Below, piece after piece: positions 21,566-33,535 of a stretch of 64,000 bases of DNA (positions within the stretch are counted from its first letter, which is position 1; every line of letters begins with the position of its first letter). The stretch covers positions 115,045,431-115,109,430 of the forward strand of contig CM051459.1 in NCBI GenBank assembly GCA_028095005.1. Direction: 5' to 3'. Source of the DNA: Rhynchospora pubera. Its lineage: Eukaryota > Streptophyta > Magnoliopsida > Poales > Cyperaceae. Below the pieces are notes generated by a model. The model was not told where the DNA came from, did no database searches, and was given only the letters and a program-made list of their open reading frames with translations. Made by a program: the position numbers and the translations under genes.

Positions 21566-21945
21566 GGTTGCTAGTGTCAAACATATAGGACACGTACACT
21601 TGTCCAACGCGATGAAATTTTAATTTTTAAAATTGAAATGGCCGATCCAAACCGCACAAATTGTTCTGTGTTATAAAATCTTCATGGAGACCAAATTTTA
21701 TATTTTTTCAAATTTTTTTACTATTTTTTTGGAATTTTTCAATATGCTCAATCTAAAAAGTTCTGAACCCTTCAATTTTGAAAATTCGAAAAAAATAGTT
21801 AGAAAATATGAAAAAATATAAAATTTGATTATCAAAGATATTTTAATATAGAGATCATATTGAGCGGTTTGGATCGACCGTTTGAAATTTTAATGTGCTA
21901 CGTTTGGATCGTGTTTGACGTCCTATATGTTTGATTCTAGCATTA
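21566..21945. mobile_element. Long-TIR MITE, family C copy 2
   Basis: The ends TTGCTAGTGTCAAACATATA and the complement of ATGCTAGAATCAAACATATA pair. The arms continue through GGCCGATCCAAACCG and its inverted partner CGGTTTGGATCGACCG. It is flanked by TAACTTTTAGG on the left and TAACTTTTAAGG on the right, a near-perfect direct repeat of 9-11 bp. That size points to Mutator-type insertion. It is the same family as 17861-18259. Confidence 0.65.
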
Positions 21946-22191
21946 CTCTAACTTTTAAGGGTATTTCTTAATTTAATTTCCTATATAACTTGACTATTTA
22001 AATCTCGAAAATCGAAATTTCAAACGTAGTACCAAACAATATATACTATGCATAGTGTGACTTCACTCCTACTATTTCCATTAGTTACAGTTATTATTTT
22101 ACCAATAATTCACTTGACAGTAAATTTGGAAGTTTGACAAATTATTTTATTATTTTTATTATATTACCTTTTGCCAACTGGAAATGATTGA

Positions 22192-22469
22192 TATACCTGT
22201 CAACGTTATACCGTTTCGACGTGTTCCGTTCCGTTCCGTTGAAACAGAACAGCTAACGAAACAGAAAATTATTTCGTTTAAAAAACGGAATAGTTAAACG
22301 GAATGGATTTACTGATACTTTCCAGTGTAATACAGTTCAAATTTCGACGTTCCGTTACGTTCCGTCGAAACGGAACGACTAACGGAAATTTCGACATGTA
22401 CCGTCACAGAAACGAAACGACAAACGAAATGGCCTGTTCCGTCTCCGTTTCACACGTTTGACAGGCCTA
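22192..22469. mobile_element. hAT-type MITE with 8-bp duplication (CGTTTCG family)
   Basis: A 278-bp element with ends TATACCTGTCAACG and CGTTTGACAGGCCTA (inverted) and the 8-bp direct repeat ATGATTGA on each side (22184-22191, 22470-22477). The interior is built from repeated TTCCGTT/AACGGAA and GAAACGG words, unlike its AT-rich flanks. Confidence 0.75.
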
Positions 22470-22477
22470 ATGATTGA

Positions 22478-25400
22478 TGCCCATTTCATGTCTTTCACAT
22501 TGCGTATTCTCCACATGTGATCTTTTTTATTATTTTACCCCCAATCTAGGCAGAAAGGCATTGAGAAGCAGATCCTGTTAGTATTATTTTTTTATTATTA
22601 TTTAAAAAAAAATAAATTAGAGTTCTAAGCTACCCAACTTATTTTTAAATTAAATATCTATGAAAAATCCCAGTCGGATTTCGACCCTGCGACCTTTCAC
22701 TCAAGAAGTTAAGGTGCATTCCTTTTTTTTACTTGACCAAGAGCTGATTCTCTTATATTATTATTATTTTGAATCAGCTCCGAATGCTTAACGCTAATCT
22801 TATTTTATACAGATTTGATGACGTTATGAGATATTTTATTAGGGCAAACCAAAAATTGTAAGGACTCTAAATTACATGGTAGTTCACAGCTTTTAGTGAA
22901 ACAGTATTTAATAGTCTTTAGTGGGGGATTAGTTAATCTGGAGTGATAAAAATTAGATGGATGGTTGGAGACCAACATTGATCTCGATGATAATTAAGTT
23001 TTTTTAATATAATAAAATAAGTATTCATCACTGTCAATCTGAGCTCAATTTAGCACATGGATATGAATAGCACAAGAATTCATTTTTATTCTTGTTATTA
23101 TGAAAAATTTAAAGTACTGGCAGGTTATCTAATATGGGTAGCTCACAATTTTGTTCTAGAGAATCTTCATTTTTGGTAATCGTATCACCTCAATCTAACC
23201 TTTTCAAGTAACACCCAAGAAATATATATGTTCAACGAATCTGGATGTCTAATTCGTTCTAAACTTAATTAACAAATGAATGTTATGTACGTAATGAATC
23301 GGTCCTCATAGCTCTCCTAATTTTATAGTTGTCTCGACAGCGACTGCATAAAAATCAAAATAATCATGCAATTAATTCTGTAAGGTAATTTAAAAAAAAG
23401 ATATAGTGGAACATCAGACGAGAAGAAATTAAAATAATATATTGGACCAAAAAGAGACTAGATAACTAACGGAAATACGAAGGATCACAGCTAATTCGTT
23501 AGGGACTAATTAAATTAATTTAAATCGCTTATACATCTCATATTAGTACTTATTTATACTAAAAGTTTGAAAATCAATATCTTACAGCGGTAGCTACATA
23601 TATTGTACCTGAATGCTTATTCTGAGAGAGATATTCCTCTCATTTAATTAAAAAAAATTAGATAATGTTGTTTAATTCACATCAGATCACATATTTAATT
23701 ATGCCTATTGCAATTATTTGTCTAGTCTAAAGTTTAATAATCCAGTGATGAGATTACAATTAAGCAATCAAATCAAATAATATCCTCCTAACACTAAATA
23801 GTCTTGTGGTGCCCACTAAGGTGGTTGGTTTTAACCCTTCATTTAAACGCCACACATAACATATCACCTTTTTGGTTATTCTAATTTCTTTACTTCTCCT
23901 AAAATTAATTGGATGTCACTGTCACACAATTACACACAAACCTCGTAATGCAATCTTCTTGGATTTGTAGTGTAAATAATAAGTAGAAGTAACGCTTGAA
24001 TTTAAGTGCATGCATGCGTGCGTGCTAGCTTCTTGCATGGGCCACGTTTCAAGCGTTAAAATTGACTTGACAGAGCACACGTCTCACACAACTTTTGTTA
24101 GGTGTGCCTTCACCTCTCCATGCCTAGGTTTGTCAATTGTCATAGGGTAACGAGTTGTTAGCATATACCTGTGCAAGGGTTTTCTGGGCATGGGCCCCTA
24201 GAATTACAGTGTTTGATTTGGGGAAATCGGTAAAATAAGGTAAGGTGTTAAATGCCTAAGTTCCTTGTTTTCAACAAATCAAGTTTATCTTGGGAAAGAA
24301 TTGGCACCAAAAAGACAATGACCTATTCTATTTCCACTTTATTTGACTATTTTTTTATTACTGTTTCTAAACTTATGTCCCACAATTTCAATTTTTAATA
24401 GAGACAAGCCAAGTGCCGTTTACATGTCATTGTCACTTAGATTATCTCCTGTCCACAATATTATTGATATGAACTTAAAAAAAAAAGAGATTTTTCTTAG
24501 GTGCACTAACCCAGACTTTTCTCTTTTAGAAGCTCTAGAAGGAATCACACGAGTATAGTTCAACATATAATTTTTCCAAGGCCCACAAATTTTCATCACA
24601 AAAAGAGTTAGCTATGAAAAAGAATAAGAATCTGTTCATTGAGAAAAAAAAGTTATGAATTCAACTTCAGATTTTAATGCCACAATAAAGGTATGTATTT
24701 ATATGTGTTATTAATTAATAACATAAGGAATGTTGAAATTAAATTATTGCCTTGCATGTTATTGTATTACTTTGTATAACAAGGCAAGATGAATTGTATG
24801 CGTATGACACACCCCCTCAGTATTTGCATGGCAGCTCAGTTCCCTTTTCCATTTCTTTTTCGTTGAAAAAAATCAAATGGAGAAGAGGACTGTACTTTGA
24901 TGTGGACTGGAAAATTGTAACGAAAGAAACAGAATAGCCACCAATAAGCCATCACACGTGCTTAAATTTTTATTTACAAATGCATTTAGCATGCCAGTTA
25001 ATTATGTCTGTTAGGTACATCAAATTGTCCCTTTCAATGACCTTCAGCTATTAATTCCTCTTACATCATTATTTATGGTTATGCTAACACCTTGAATCAA
25101 TGCAACCAATAAAGTAGCTTTCTTTTTTGAAAGGTTAATAAAGCAGCTACCTAGCTCGTGACAACTATTGTCAACTCCTAGACTATTGTGAGCTGCAATT
25201 TATCAACACATGCAGGTTAAAAATCATAAAACGAACACAAGGATAATTGCTCCATCAAGCTTCATCTCTTTTTTTTTTTTTTTTCTCTATTTTATCTTTG
25301 GTGACGACACAACAACATAAAGATAAAAAAAGGGACGCATAATATAAATGAGGGTTATTGTCTCATTGATGTCTACACAACACAGAATCTCAGCTATTAA

Positions 25401-27306
25401 GTGCGTATTCCTTTTCAGTACTATCCATCTTTTGCATCTGAGCCATTGACTTCTAGACAACACAGGATCTCAGCCATTGATTTACCATAGTGTAGAGGAT
25501 TTCAAGTCCCTAGAACTACCTCAACAATCATAGACACATGCCATTGAATACCACTTTTTTCCCCTCAATTGGATGCTACTATGTGTAGAGGATTTCCCTA
25601 AGTAGCAACTCATTTCACAAGCTCCCAGTCTCTTCTAATTCATGTTAAGCTATCTTTAAATGGCTTTGCATCATTTCATTTAATTTTCCTTCCATATTTG
25701 AATTATAATCGATCAATCCAGTCCCCAAGAGGACCAATAAAATAAAATTTGCCAATGTTTTGTTACAATACAATATCTGTAGTAAGTTCAGAACTTGTTT
25801 CAGATTTACAATTCTGTTCTAACACCTTAAAATCAAATGAGTTTTCCTTTCAATGGTTATTCCACTATTCCCTCTGTCAATTTTCTCAGAAAATCATGAT
25901 CCATTTTTAACGGCACCTTATGATTTTTTTATGAATTTTATAGTGCAATAACTAAATTATCACTGTTACACGGGTTCTCAAGTAAATAAAATTTCTGATA
26001 TAAAAAAAATGGACCAGAGAGAGAAAACATAAAATTGAATTGAGGTATCACAGTCACTGTATCAGCATACCTTCCTTTGACTTTGCAGAGCCTTGACTTG
26101 CTTTAAACCCTCCTGCCCAATTGCCCATATCCACTACATCATCTGTCAATAACCTTATCTAAATCTGATAAAATCTTTACATTACTTAACCATAGTCATA
26201 CTAAAAATGAATCGAAGCACCCAAAATCTGGTGAAATGTAACCTAAACCGGGCAACTCACTGTAATGTATAAAGTCAGTAGCACCACCAAATTCAATTTC
26301 ATCAGGAGATCTTAAATAGACAAGCGAATATGACATAATTGATAAATCCCACTTTTCAACCGGACTCACAGATGACATATAAGGACTGAGATATCCACAA
26401 ACGAGAATGACAAAAACAAACAACCTAACTAAATTTATGTGATGCCTTTGACAAACCCAAAACCAAACCAAAGTGACCTGATAGAATCAAATAAAGACTG
26501 TATCTAAATGACCAAAACAGGCAAGTCAATTGAACATGGTACATGACATGACTCGTGTAGTCCTATTTGCCGCCACATGATTTTGGCTAATAGGTAATTG
26601 ATTTGGCTTTTACATTAACACTGCTTATTGCTTAAACTAATACCATGTTATAGTCAATCAGGTAACTCACTGACACTAAGCTTTTTTATGATTCCAAGAT
26701 TTTCTAATTATGAAATGAAATACAATTTTCTTAAATTCTGTACTAATCCAAACAAATACAATCTGCTGATTAGTCATATCTTCGGATCTATTTCAAGTTT
26801 TCAATTTCAGCAATAAACACCTAACTTTTAGTTGGTTTCCAATTATGGTTTCTTTGTGGTTGTTTTCACCTTTAATCTATAAATTTGATTCTGACAACAC
26901 GAACACAAAAAAAAGGACAGATAGACTGACAACGACCTAATTCATACTCCGTTTATCGCAACAAAAGTAGAATTACGGAATACTAGAAATTGATTGCAGT
27001 ACAGCTCCGTACGAGAAGAAAGTAAACATAGAAGAGCTGAAGAGGCCGCCATGTGGGCCCTCTTAACTTATTCTTCTTTCCAGGCCTGTTTCTTTCGGAT
27101 GCCCCCTCAAAAGATAAAAATGGCATCTAAGCCCTATTATATGACTAATAGGCCGGCCCATAAACTCGCTTAATCCAGCCCAAATAGCCCATAAGTAACA
27201 AACTTGCCTTTGAGACTTTTGAGTGGCATGCATCCTTCCAATTTGCACCTCTGCCACCTCACTCTGTAATTAGTACTGTTTTGGTTTGTTCCTTCTTCCC
27301 CTCACA
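22478..27306. other. Large intergenic stretch, no gene seen
   Basis: About 4.8 kb of AT-rich DNA. None of the small open frames shows a domain, codon bias or splice-consistent extension. A T run lies at 25269-25285. Bases 27000-27300 are likely to hold the promoter of the next gene. Confidence 0.4.
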
Positions 27307-27790
27307 ATGGAAACAAACATGTCTGTGAAGGATGGAGAAAAGGGGATCACTCCAGATGAAAAATTAGAGACCACAGCAGCTGTATCTACTGTCTCGGCCT
27401 TTGATCAGCCGTTTCCTGATGGTCAAGAGGAGGTCGAAGCTTGGAACAGTTCGTCTGAGTCGCTCGAGATTTCTTTTGATATCAACGCAATGATGCATGA
27501 GATGCATGTAGAAACTGTTTGCAATGGAGAAGATTCACCTCGTTTTGTTAGTAATCATCATGTTGTGAGGATTTTTGAACTTTGCAATTACTTAATTAAT
27601 TACTTTTTTTGTGGCACACTTTGTTGTGAAGTTTAATTAATTTGGTGATTCAGAGATACATTTTTTTTTTTGATGTTTTTGTTTGGTTATGTAGATTGCT
27701 TCAAAATCTGCTTTTGGAAACCAAGCACCATGGTGGAACTGTTGTGGTTTGTTGGATGTCATCAAAGGTTCTAAGGATAATTACAATTAA
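27307..27790 (+). CDS. Small two-exon protein of unknown function
   Basis: Exon 1 is 27307-27564 (86 codons, donor GT-GAGG) and exon 2 is 27695-27790 (acceptor TTATGTAG). They join in phase 0 to give a 117-residue protein starting METNMSVKDGEK. The N-terminal part is acidic and Ser-rich. The C-terminus carries a striking APWWNCCGLLDVIKG block that looks like a conserved motif. I cannot name the family, though it resembles short plant proteins ending in a WWxCCG motif. There is no signal peptide or membrane segment. Downstream, after AG at about 27859, a frame reading LPSNGENGDLHMLMIWHPDE looks protein-like and could be a third exon in another splice form, but no donor in exon 2 joins it cleanly in frame. 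Confidence 0.55.
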
Positions 27791-28014
27791 ATAATAATGT
27801 ACCGTGTTGGTAAGACAATATCACCTGATTTGTAATCTCCTTTTGCTTCTTTTATATAGAATTTTAAGAAAGTTGTGCTTCCCTCAAATGGAGAAAACGG
27901 TGATTTACATATGCTGATGATATGGCACCCTGACGAACTATTAATTGTAATTTTCAACGTCACCCAAATTTACAAGTTCCGCAAGTCTCTTTCAATTCAC
28001 ATTTGGCCCCCGTT

Positions 28015-28163
28015 TGGATCGTATGGGAGTACGAGGAATAACTTCTTCCTAGGCGTAGATTTATTATAAACAATCCAAACTTTTTACAAAGTTACACACT
28101 TTCCAATACTTTCTGCCTAAAAATAAACTATTCCTCTTATTCCTAAGCAATCCAAACGGAGCC
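28015..28163. mobile_element. Harbinger-like MITE, copy 4
   Basis: The ends GGCCCCCGTTTGGAT and ATCCAAACGGAGCC are inverted. The core TTATTATAAACAATCCAAAC and AAAGTTACACACTTTCCAAT matches the other copies. It lies in the 3' flank of the small gene at 27307. Confidence 0.7.
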
Positions 28164-29186
28164 AAAACACTAAGATTGCTGAACTCGTTGTCCGAAAAGG
28201 AAAAGGATGAGAGTTACAATAAAACTGAACCAAATTAATTTGTGCATATTCGTAGCTGCAGTTAGAATTCATCATGAAAGAGAATTAACCCATATTTTTT
28301 TTTACTAATTACCGGTCGAAGAAGATTTAATTTATATGCACCATCGGCAACACTAAAATCTAATTTAGTTTACAAAATGGCAATTGTGAGTTGTTGCCTT
28401 ATGAAATGTGGAAACAACTCACTACTCTTCATCCCATTTTTGTAACAGACAATTATGACTTACTACCGGTTCATGAATCATGAGTCATAACAAAGTGGTC
28501 ATTAGAAGATTGAGCGAAAAAATCGCTAGAATAGTGATTTAGTTTACAGCAGCAAAAGATTAATCTTCAAAAATATACCAAAAATTTAAGAAATAAAATA
28601 ATATAAAAATTGCGCAAGATACACAAAGATAACAGTAGAAGGCTGCAACTGTCAGAATGAAACTGAAGGCTGAGTTGGTGAATTAACCAACGAACTTATA
28701 AATATTTTGATGAAAAATTCAACTAAAAATCATTCTGTAATTTTTTTATTAATTTGAACTAATATTTAAGCACTAAATGCCACCCGTTTGTACTGCAGAT
28801 AATAAAACAATACATTTCTGAAGTTAAAGTATAACGAGCTGTTTTTATTTATTTATTTTTAGAAAGGGCTGCCAAGTGTAAGTATAACGAGCTGCTGCGA
28901 ACCAGTTAGAACAAATTTGAAGCACATTATGTAACAATTTGATTATGAAGCATTGCTCTTAACTCTATTAATGTGTGGAAGAAAAGAGATTTGTGACTAC
29001 ATGGAAATCAAAATCATTTTTCAGATCAGACGCAATCACGCAATGCATGTCAAGGCAACAGCTGTAATTGGTGTCATTCAATGAGTTGATGATTAAATTA
29101 CATAGCAGGAGTATTGTACCTTTGATTAGTTAAATCTTATGAATTACTTAGGAAGTTTGCAGACATTTAATCTACAGAAAAAGGTT
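28164..29186. other. Intergenic, no gene seen
   Basis: AT-rich DNA without a supported gene or clear repeat. Confidence 0.4.
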
Positions 29187-29198
29187 GATTACAGTGGG

Positions 29199-29408
29199 AA
29201 TCACATCCTCTACCGACCTTTTAAGGTCGGTAGAGTGACAACTTCCGATCTAAACCGTTAGATCTAATCTCAACGGTTAAGGGAGCCCCGTGCATGTAAC
29301 TGAGATTGATAGGCCCGAAAAATCTTAACCGTCGAGATTAGATCAAACGGCTCGGATCAAGAGTTGGCCCTCTACCTACCTCAAAAGGTTGGCAGAGGAT
29401 ACCCTCCC
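29199..29408. mobile_element. MITE with 12-bp flanking repeats and a perfect inner palindrome
   Basis: A 210-bp element flanked by the 12-bp direct repeat GATTACAGTGGG (29187-29198, 29409-29420). The arms ATCCTCTACCGACCTTTT and the complement of the right arm ATCCTCTGCCAACCTTTT pair. The left arm alone contains a hairpin of 13-bp arms, CTCTACCGACCTT and AAGGTCGGTAGAG, around TT. A further inverted pair is AACGGTTAAG and CTTAACCGT. Confidence 0.7.
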
Positions 29409-29512
29409 GATTACAGTGGGCTTGGACACTAGAAAATATCTAAATGAGCGGTAGTTTGTTTGAATTTTGTTGGGTATATGAAATCTATTTAAGTAGTAAT
29501 TTTGAACGTTGA

Positions 29513-29772
29513 TAGGGCTGAAAGCGGAAACTGTTTTAATCGTTTTTCGTTTCGTTCCGTTTCGTCTAGACGAAACGGTTAACGAAACATCAAAACGGTT
29601 TCGTTTGGTTGGACAAAACGGTCAACAAAACAATGAAACGGTTTCGTCCATGTGTAAATTCATGAAAATTTCGTTCATTTCGATCGTTTCGTCCAGTCGA
29701 AACAATCAACGAAACGAAACGGTTAGACGAAACACCCTAGTTTCGTCACCATTTCGACCGTTTTGCAGCCTA
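29513..29772. mobile_element. hAT-type MITE (CGTTTCG family), no clear duplication
   Basis: A 260-bp element starting TAGGGCTGAAAGCGGAAAC and ending CGTTTTGCAGCCTA. It is filled with TCGTTTCG/CGAAACG words and is nearly the reverse complement of the copy at 33233-33527. No matching 8-bp direct repeat was found, so the flanks have diverged or one end is displaced. Confidence 0.65.
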
Positions 29773-29944
29773 CTCATAAATCATAACTTGCAAATTGCAA
29801 TGTTACTAATAATGGGCCAGAAGTTGGAACCAGAAGGAGTTTGATACTGATGGGCTTCATAAGATTTCGATTATTAATTTTAGTCATACTCTGCTAATGG
29901 GTTTGATTGATCGAGGGCAAATGAAATCCTCTGCTCTGTAAAAA

Positions 29945-30275
29945 TGACAGTATGACACCTCGAAAAGTTTATCAATATTTAAAAAAATAAAAAATTTAAA
30001 CGCTCAATCTAAATTGTTAATTTTATTCAATTTAACGAGCGATAAATTTTCATATAAGTTTTATAAATTTTGGAATTGATTTGATACTACATCAAGTGAT
30101 CAACAAATGAACGAATTTGATTAACTATCATTGATTAATTCTAACATGTTTGTAGCTTGGTTACTTAATCGAATATCAAATCGACTCTAAATTTTATAAA
30201 ACTTATATGAAAACGCATCACCCATAAAATTGAACAAGGTCAATAGTTTGGATTCAGAATTTGAATTTTACAAGT
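29945..30275. mobile_element. MITE, family B copy 2
   Basis: Shares ordered blocks with 14732-15062, including ATCGAATATCAAATCGACTC, TATGAAAACGCATC and ATTGAACAAGGTCAATAGTT. The termini are less clear than in copy 1. Confidence 0.5.
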
Positions 30276-31675
30276 ACATCACTCTCTGCTATCATTTTTT
30301 ACAACAACAGAGAATGCTGGTCCGATGCGAGGGGGTTATTTATAGATTGTTTAGCGTGAGATTGAACTGCCGAGAGGTTCATGAAATTAGTTTTCTTTTT
30401 GAAGATAATTGGGGTCAAGTCTCTCAACTTATTTCTAAATTAAATGTTTATAAAAAACCCGTTTTAAACCTGGGTCCGTGGAATTAGTTATTTATTTATT
30501 TTTCCCCGATAGGCATTAATGATAGTACGTACTTCTTATGCTCTAGTTTTATTATTAAGAAGTGGAAGGGAATTTTAATCCAAAAAAAAAAAAAGAAATG
30601 GAAGGGAGTCGAGGGACTTATATTTAGCAGATGTTTGATATTTCTTTTCCGGGGAAACGAAAAAAAGATTTCTGTTAATCCACAACAAATTTCTTGAAAG
30701 TAATAATTTCGTCAACTCCAATAATCTTATATGATATATTTAATTAAGGCAGATTCTGATGGATTGAGAGAAACGATCGCACTGTAAACTTTCGAATAAT
30801 TGCAGTTGAGATGTCTCCCTCCTTATTTAACAAAACTGAAAAAAGAAGTAAGTTATAAGAGAAAAAAATGTAACAAGTTACTTTATCCTTTTTATTTGCA
30901 AGATCGGAAGACTAGAGTCTAGACAGATGAAAAGGACTGAAATTATGTTTATCCCTTTTTTTTTGCGTCTGCTTGTGATTATGCAATGCCTTGTAATTTG
31001 TGTCAAAAACACCACAAAGAAGGAGATGAAATGAAAATATTTTGCTTGATCTATTAGAGATAATTTTAAGTAGTTGTTTTGTATTGATTTTCATTGGACA
31101 TAATTTCAAACTGCTTGTCAAGTACCTTACATCTTGAGAAGCTTGATTAAAATTATTACTTAACACAACGACCAAAAATATATCAATTAATAAAATTTTA
31201 AGAATAAAGCTAGATCGAGTTTAAACTTTCAAAAGACTCGTGAGTCTAACTTTTAAAGATGATCAGATTTACTTCAAACCTCATGTACGTATTTGTTGAG
31301 TAAAAAAACAATAAGACTCTAATTTTTTTCTGAATTCATTTCTATATAGTTAATTAGAGGATGAAAAATTAAATTCTTTCAGTATGTTTATTTTTCGACA
31401 ACATTTAACACTTTGATATTAGATAAATTGAACTCGAAAAATAGAAGTTTGATATCTTGATCTTAATAGAGATTGTGAAATATTCAAACCTTAGGACAGA
31501 GATAAACATATTATATTGATCACCCAATCCGGACTACCGATTACCAGAAAATAAAGAGCTAGCTAGTTAGAGTGGTTTTGCAAGAGGTGATGAGATAATT
31601 ACTAGAATCTCATTTAAATTACAAAATTGTAAACCGCATAATCACATATATTGGACAAACCAAACCGCAGCACCT
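30276..31675. other. Intergenic, no gene seen
   Basis: AT-rich DNA. Part of it is the 3' flank of the minus-strand gene ending at 31676. Confidence 0.4.
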
Positions 31676-32453
31676 CTATAGGATATCCTTCAATGCAACC
31701 TTAGTAACTCCACGCATTTCCTACATGAAGGAAAAATAAGAAAGGATAAAATTTTAAAATTTTCTGCCATATCCTAGTTATATTGTTCCTAAGAATTTTG
31801 TTGAGTGTAAACCTTTTAAAGAACAATTTAGACTTTATCCTATTTATCTTGTAGTCTACTAAGTAGAACTTTGTAAATTGTGACTTCCATAAAGAGAATT
31901 CTACATAATTTGTAATTATGCCTAATTAAATAAAGACAACTCTAAAGACATACCAACTAAACTAAAAAAAAAAAGACAAATAAATTTTTGAAAGAAGCAC
32001 CAGTCCATAAGTTTAAGCTTCCAAATCAATATGCTTATACAAAAAAATAGAACAAAATAAAAAAAAATAATTTAAGAAAGAAACTAAATAGGCACTAACC
32101 CTGTTTATACCCCGTGCTCTCGAACTGCTCGGCAACGGAAACCCTTTCTCATCGTAAAGTATGAGACCACTGAACCTTGGCATTTCGCATCTCTCCCCCA
32201 TCAGTATCCGTCTCTGCCATAGCGGTTGCACCGGTGTACTCGGCATGCCTCCATATCCTTGCAATGCCGCTTCGATTCCTGCATCCATCTCCACCTCCAG
32301 TTTCACACTCTCAAAGCTACTCTTCTTCCCCCTATCTCTAACCCGACACGAGTGCTCGAACAAAGGTAGTTTCTTCACTTGACTCGTCAGACAATTTGAT
32401 GCAGTGCTAGTATGATTTTTGTTTTTTAGAGAGGTGGAAGCACAAAGGCCCAT
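31676..32453 (-). CDS. Small plant protein with MGxC start (putative myristoylation), function unknown
   Basis: Exon 1 is 32100-32453 (118 codons, donor AGG-GTTAGT) and exon 2 is 31676-31720 (acceptor TTCATGTAG, 14 codons and a stop), joined in phase 0. The 132-residue protein begins MGLCAS, matching the MGxxxS N-myristoylation pattern with Cys4 as a possible palmitoylation site, so membrane attachment is likely. The conserved-looking core is ALQGYGGMPSTPVQPLWQRR (about residues 63-82), followed by ILMGERCEMPRFSGLILYDE (83-102). It ends EMRGVTKVALKDIL. I recognise this as a plant-specific uncharacterised type but know no function. The intron is 379 bp. If the intron were retained, a hydrophobic tail would be added after residue 118. 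Confidence 0.72.
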
Positions 32454-33224
32454 GGTGAGGTAAGGTGGAGGGAGAGAAGAGTAGTGGGGTTGCTGTTTGG
32501 AGGGGTTGGGTGAGTTATAAGGCTAGGGGTTTAGGCGGTGTGCAAGTGTCATAACACTTAAATAGTTAAATTAGTGTTTGTTGGCGCCTTGGTTGTTTGG
32601 TTTTAAAATGGTGATATATAAAAGAGGGATTGCTTGGTTCCATCATTCCATGATTTATAGTGAGAGTTGGTTTGGCATAAGTTTGCTGGAAAACGAAATT
32701 TTGGAAGTTAGTTCAGGTTTCGGATTTTGGTTCTTGCCAATTGACGATCTACTTATTATTCTGTATTAGACAGATAAATTTCTGTATTTTACTGAAATGG
32801 AAGTATCTGTTAGCGAACATATTATTCTTCACTAGAAGGATTAGAGGGACTAGCTAGCCCTCTAAAGTTTTAGTCACTATTGTACTTAAATTGAGTTTAA
32901 ATTAAGTACTTATGATCATATAACCAATGATAATATGTACTAAGATAAGTGAACCAGCTTCCAAATTGCTAAATTTACATATAATGGGATGGATTATTGA
33001 AAATTTTTAATAGTGTATGGTGTTTTTCTCACTGAAGACACTAACATTTTGATTAGTGTATAGTATATTTCGCACTGAAGACACTATAAAAGCCATCCAA
33101 ATTTTTAGATTGAAATTGTACATATTAAAAAAAAATTCTGAAAAGTTTAAATATGACCTAACACATAATTTGACTAGTATTTGGTCACATTAAAGGTCGG
33201 ATCAAGGTATGTATAATGTATCCA
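32454..33224. other. Promoter side of the 31676-32453 gene; no other gene seen
   Basis: On the minus strand CTATTTAAG near 32558-32566 could serve as a TATA box about 105 bp upstream of the start codon. The rest is AT-rich with no supported feature. Confidence 0.35.
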
Positions 33225-33232
33225 ATTACAAC

Positions 33233-33527
33233 TAGGGCTGCAAAATGATCGAGACGATGGCGCAAATGAGTTGTTGCGTCAATCGTTTCGTCCTATGTGA
33301 CGAAACATATTTTTTATTTCGTTGATCGTTTCGTCTAAACGAAACAATCGAAATTGACAAAATTTTCGTGATAGTAACATGGACGAAACCGTTTCATTGT
33401 TTCGTCAATCGTTTCGTCGAACCAAACAAAATCATTTTGTTGTTTTGTTAACCGTTTCGTCCGGACGAAACGAAACGAAACGAAAAACGGTTAAAACGAC
33501 TTCCGTTTTCAGCCCTAATTACAACGT
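33233..33527. mobile_element. hAT-type MITE with 8-bp duplication (CGTTTCG family)
   Basis: A 295-bp element with ends TAGGGCTGCAAAATG and CGTTTTCAGCCCTA and a perfect 8-bp direct repeat ATTACAAC (33225-33232, 33528-33535). The interior is dense in CGTTTCGTC/GACGAAACG. It is the reverse orientation of the copy at 29513-29772. Confidence 0.8.
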
Positions 33528-33535
33528 ACTAATTC

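Noticed and set aside
22655..22720. B-box-like TTTCGACCCTGCG suggesting a tRNA or SINE
   Set aside because: No A box at the proper distance and no fold.
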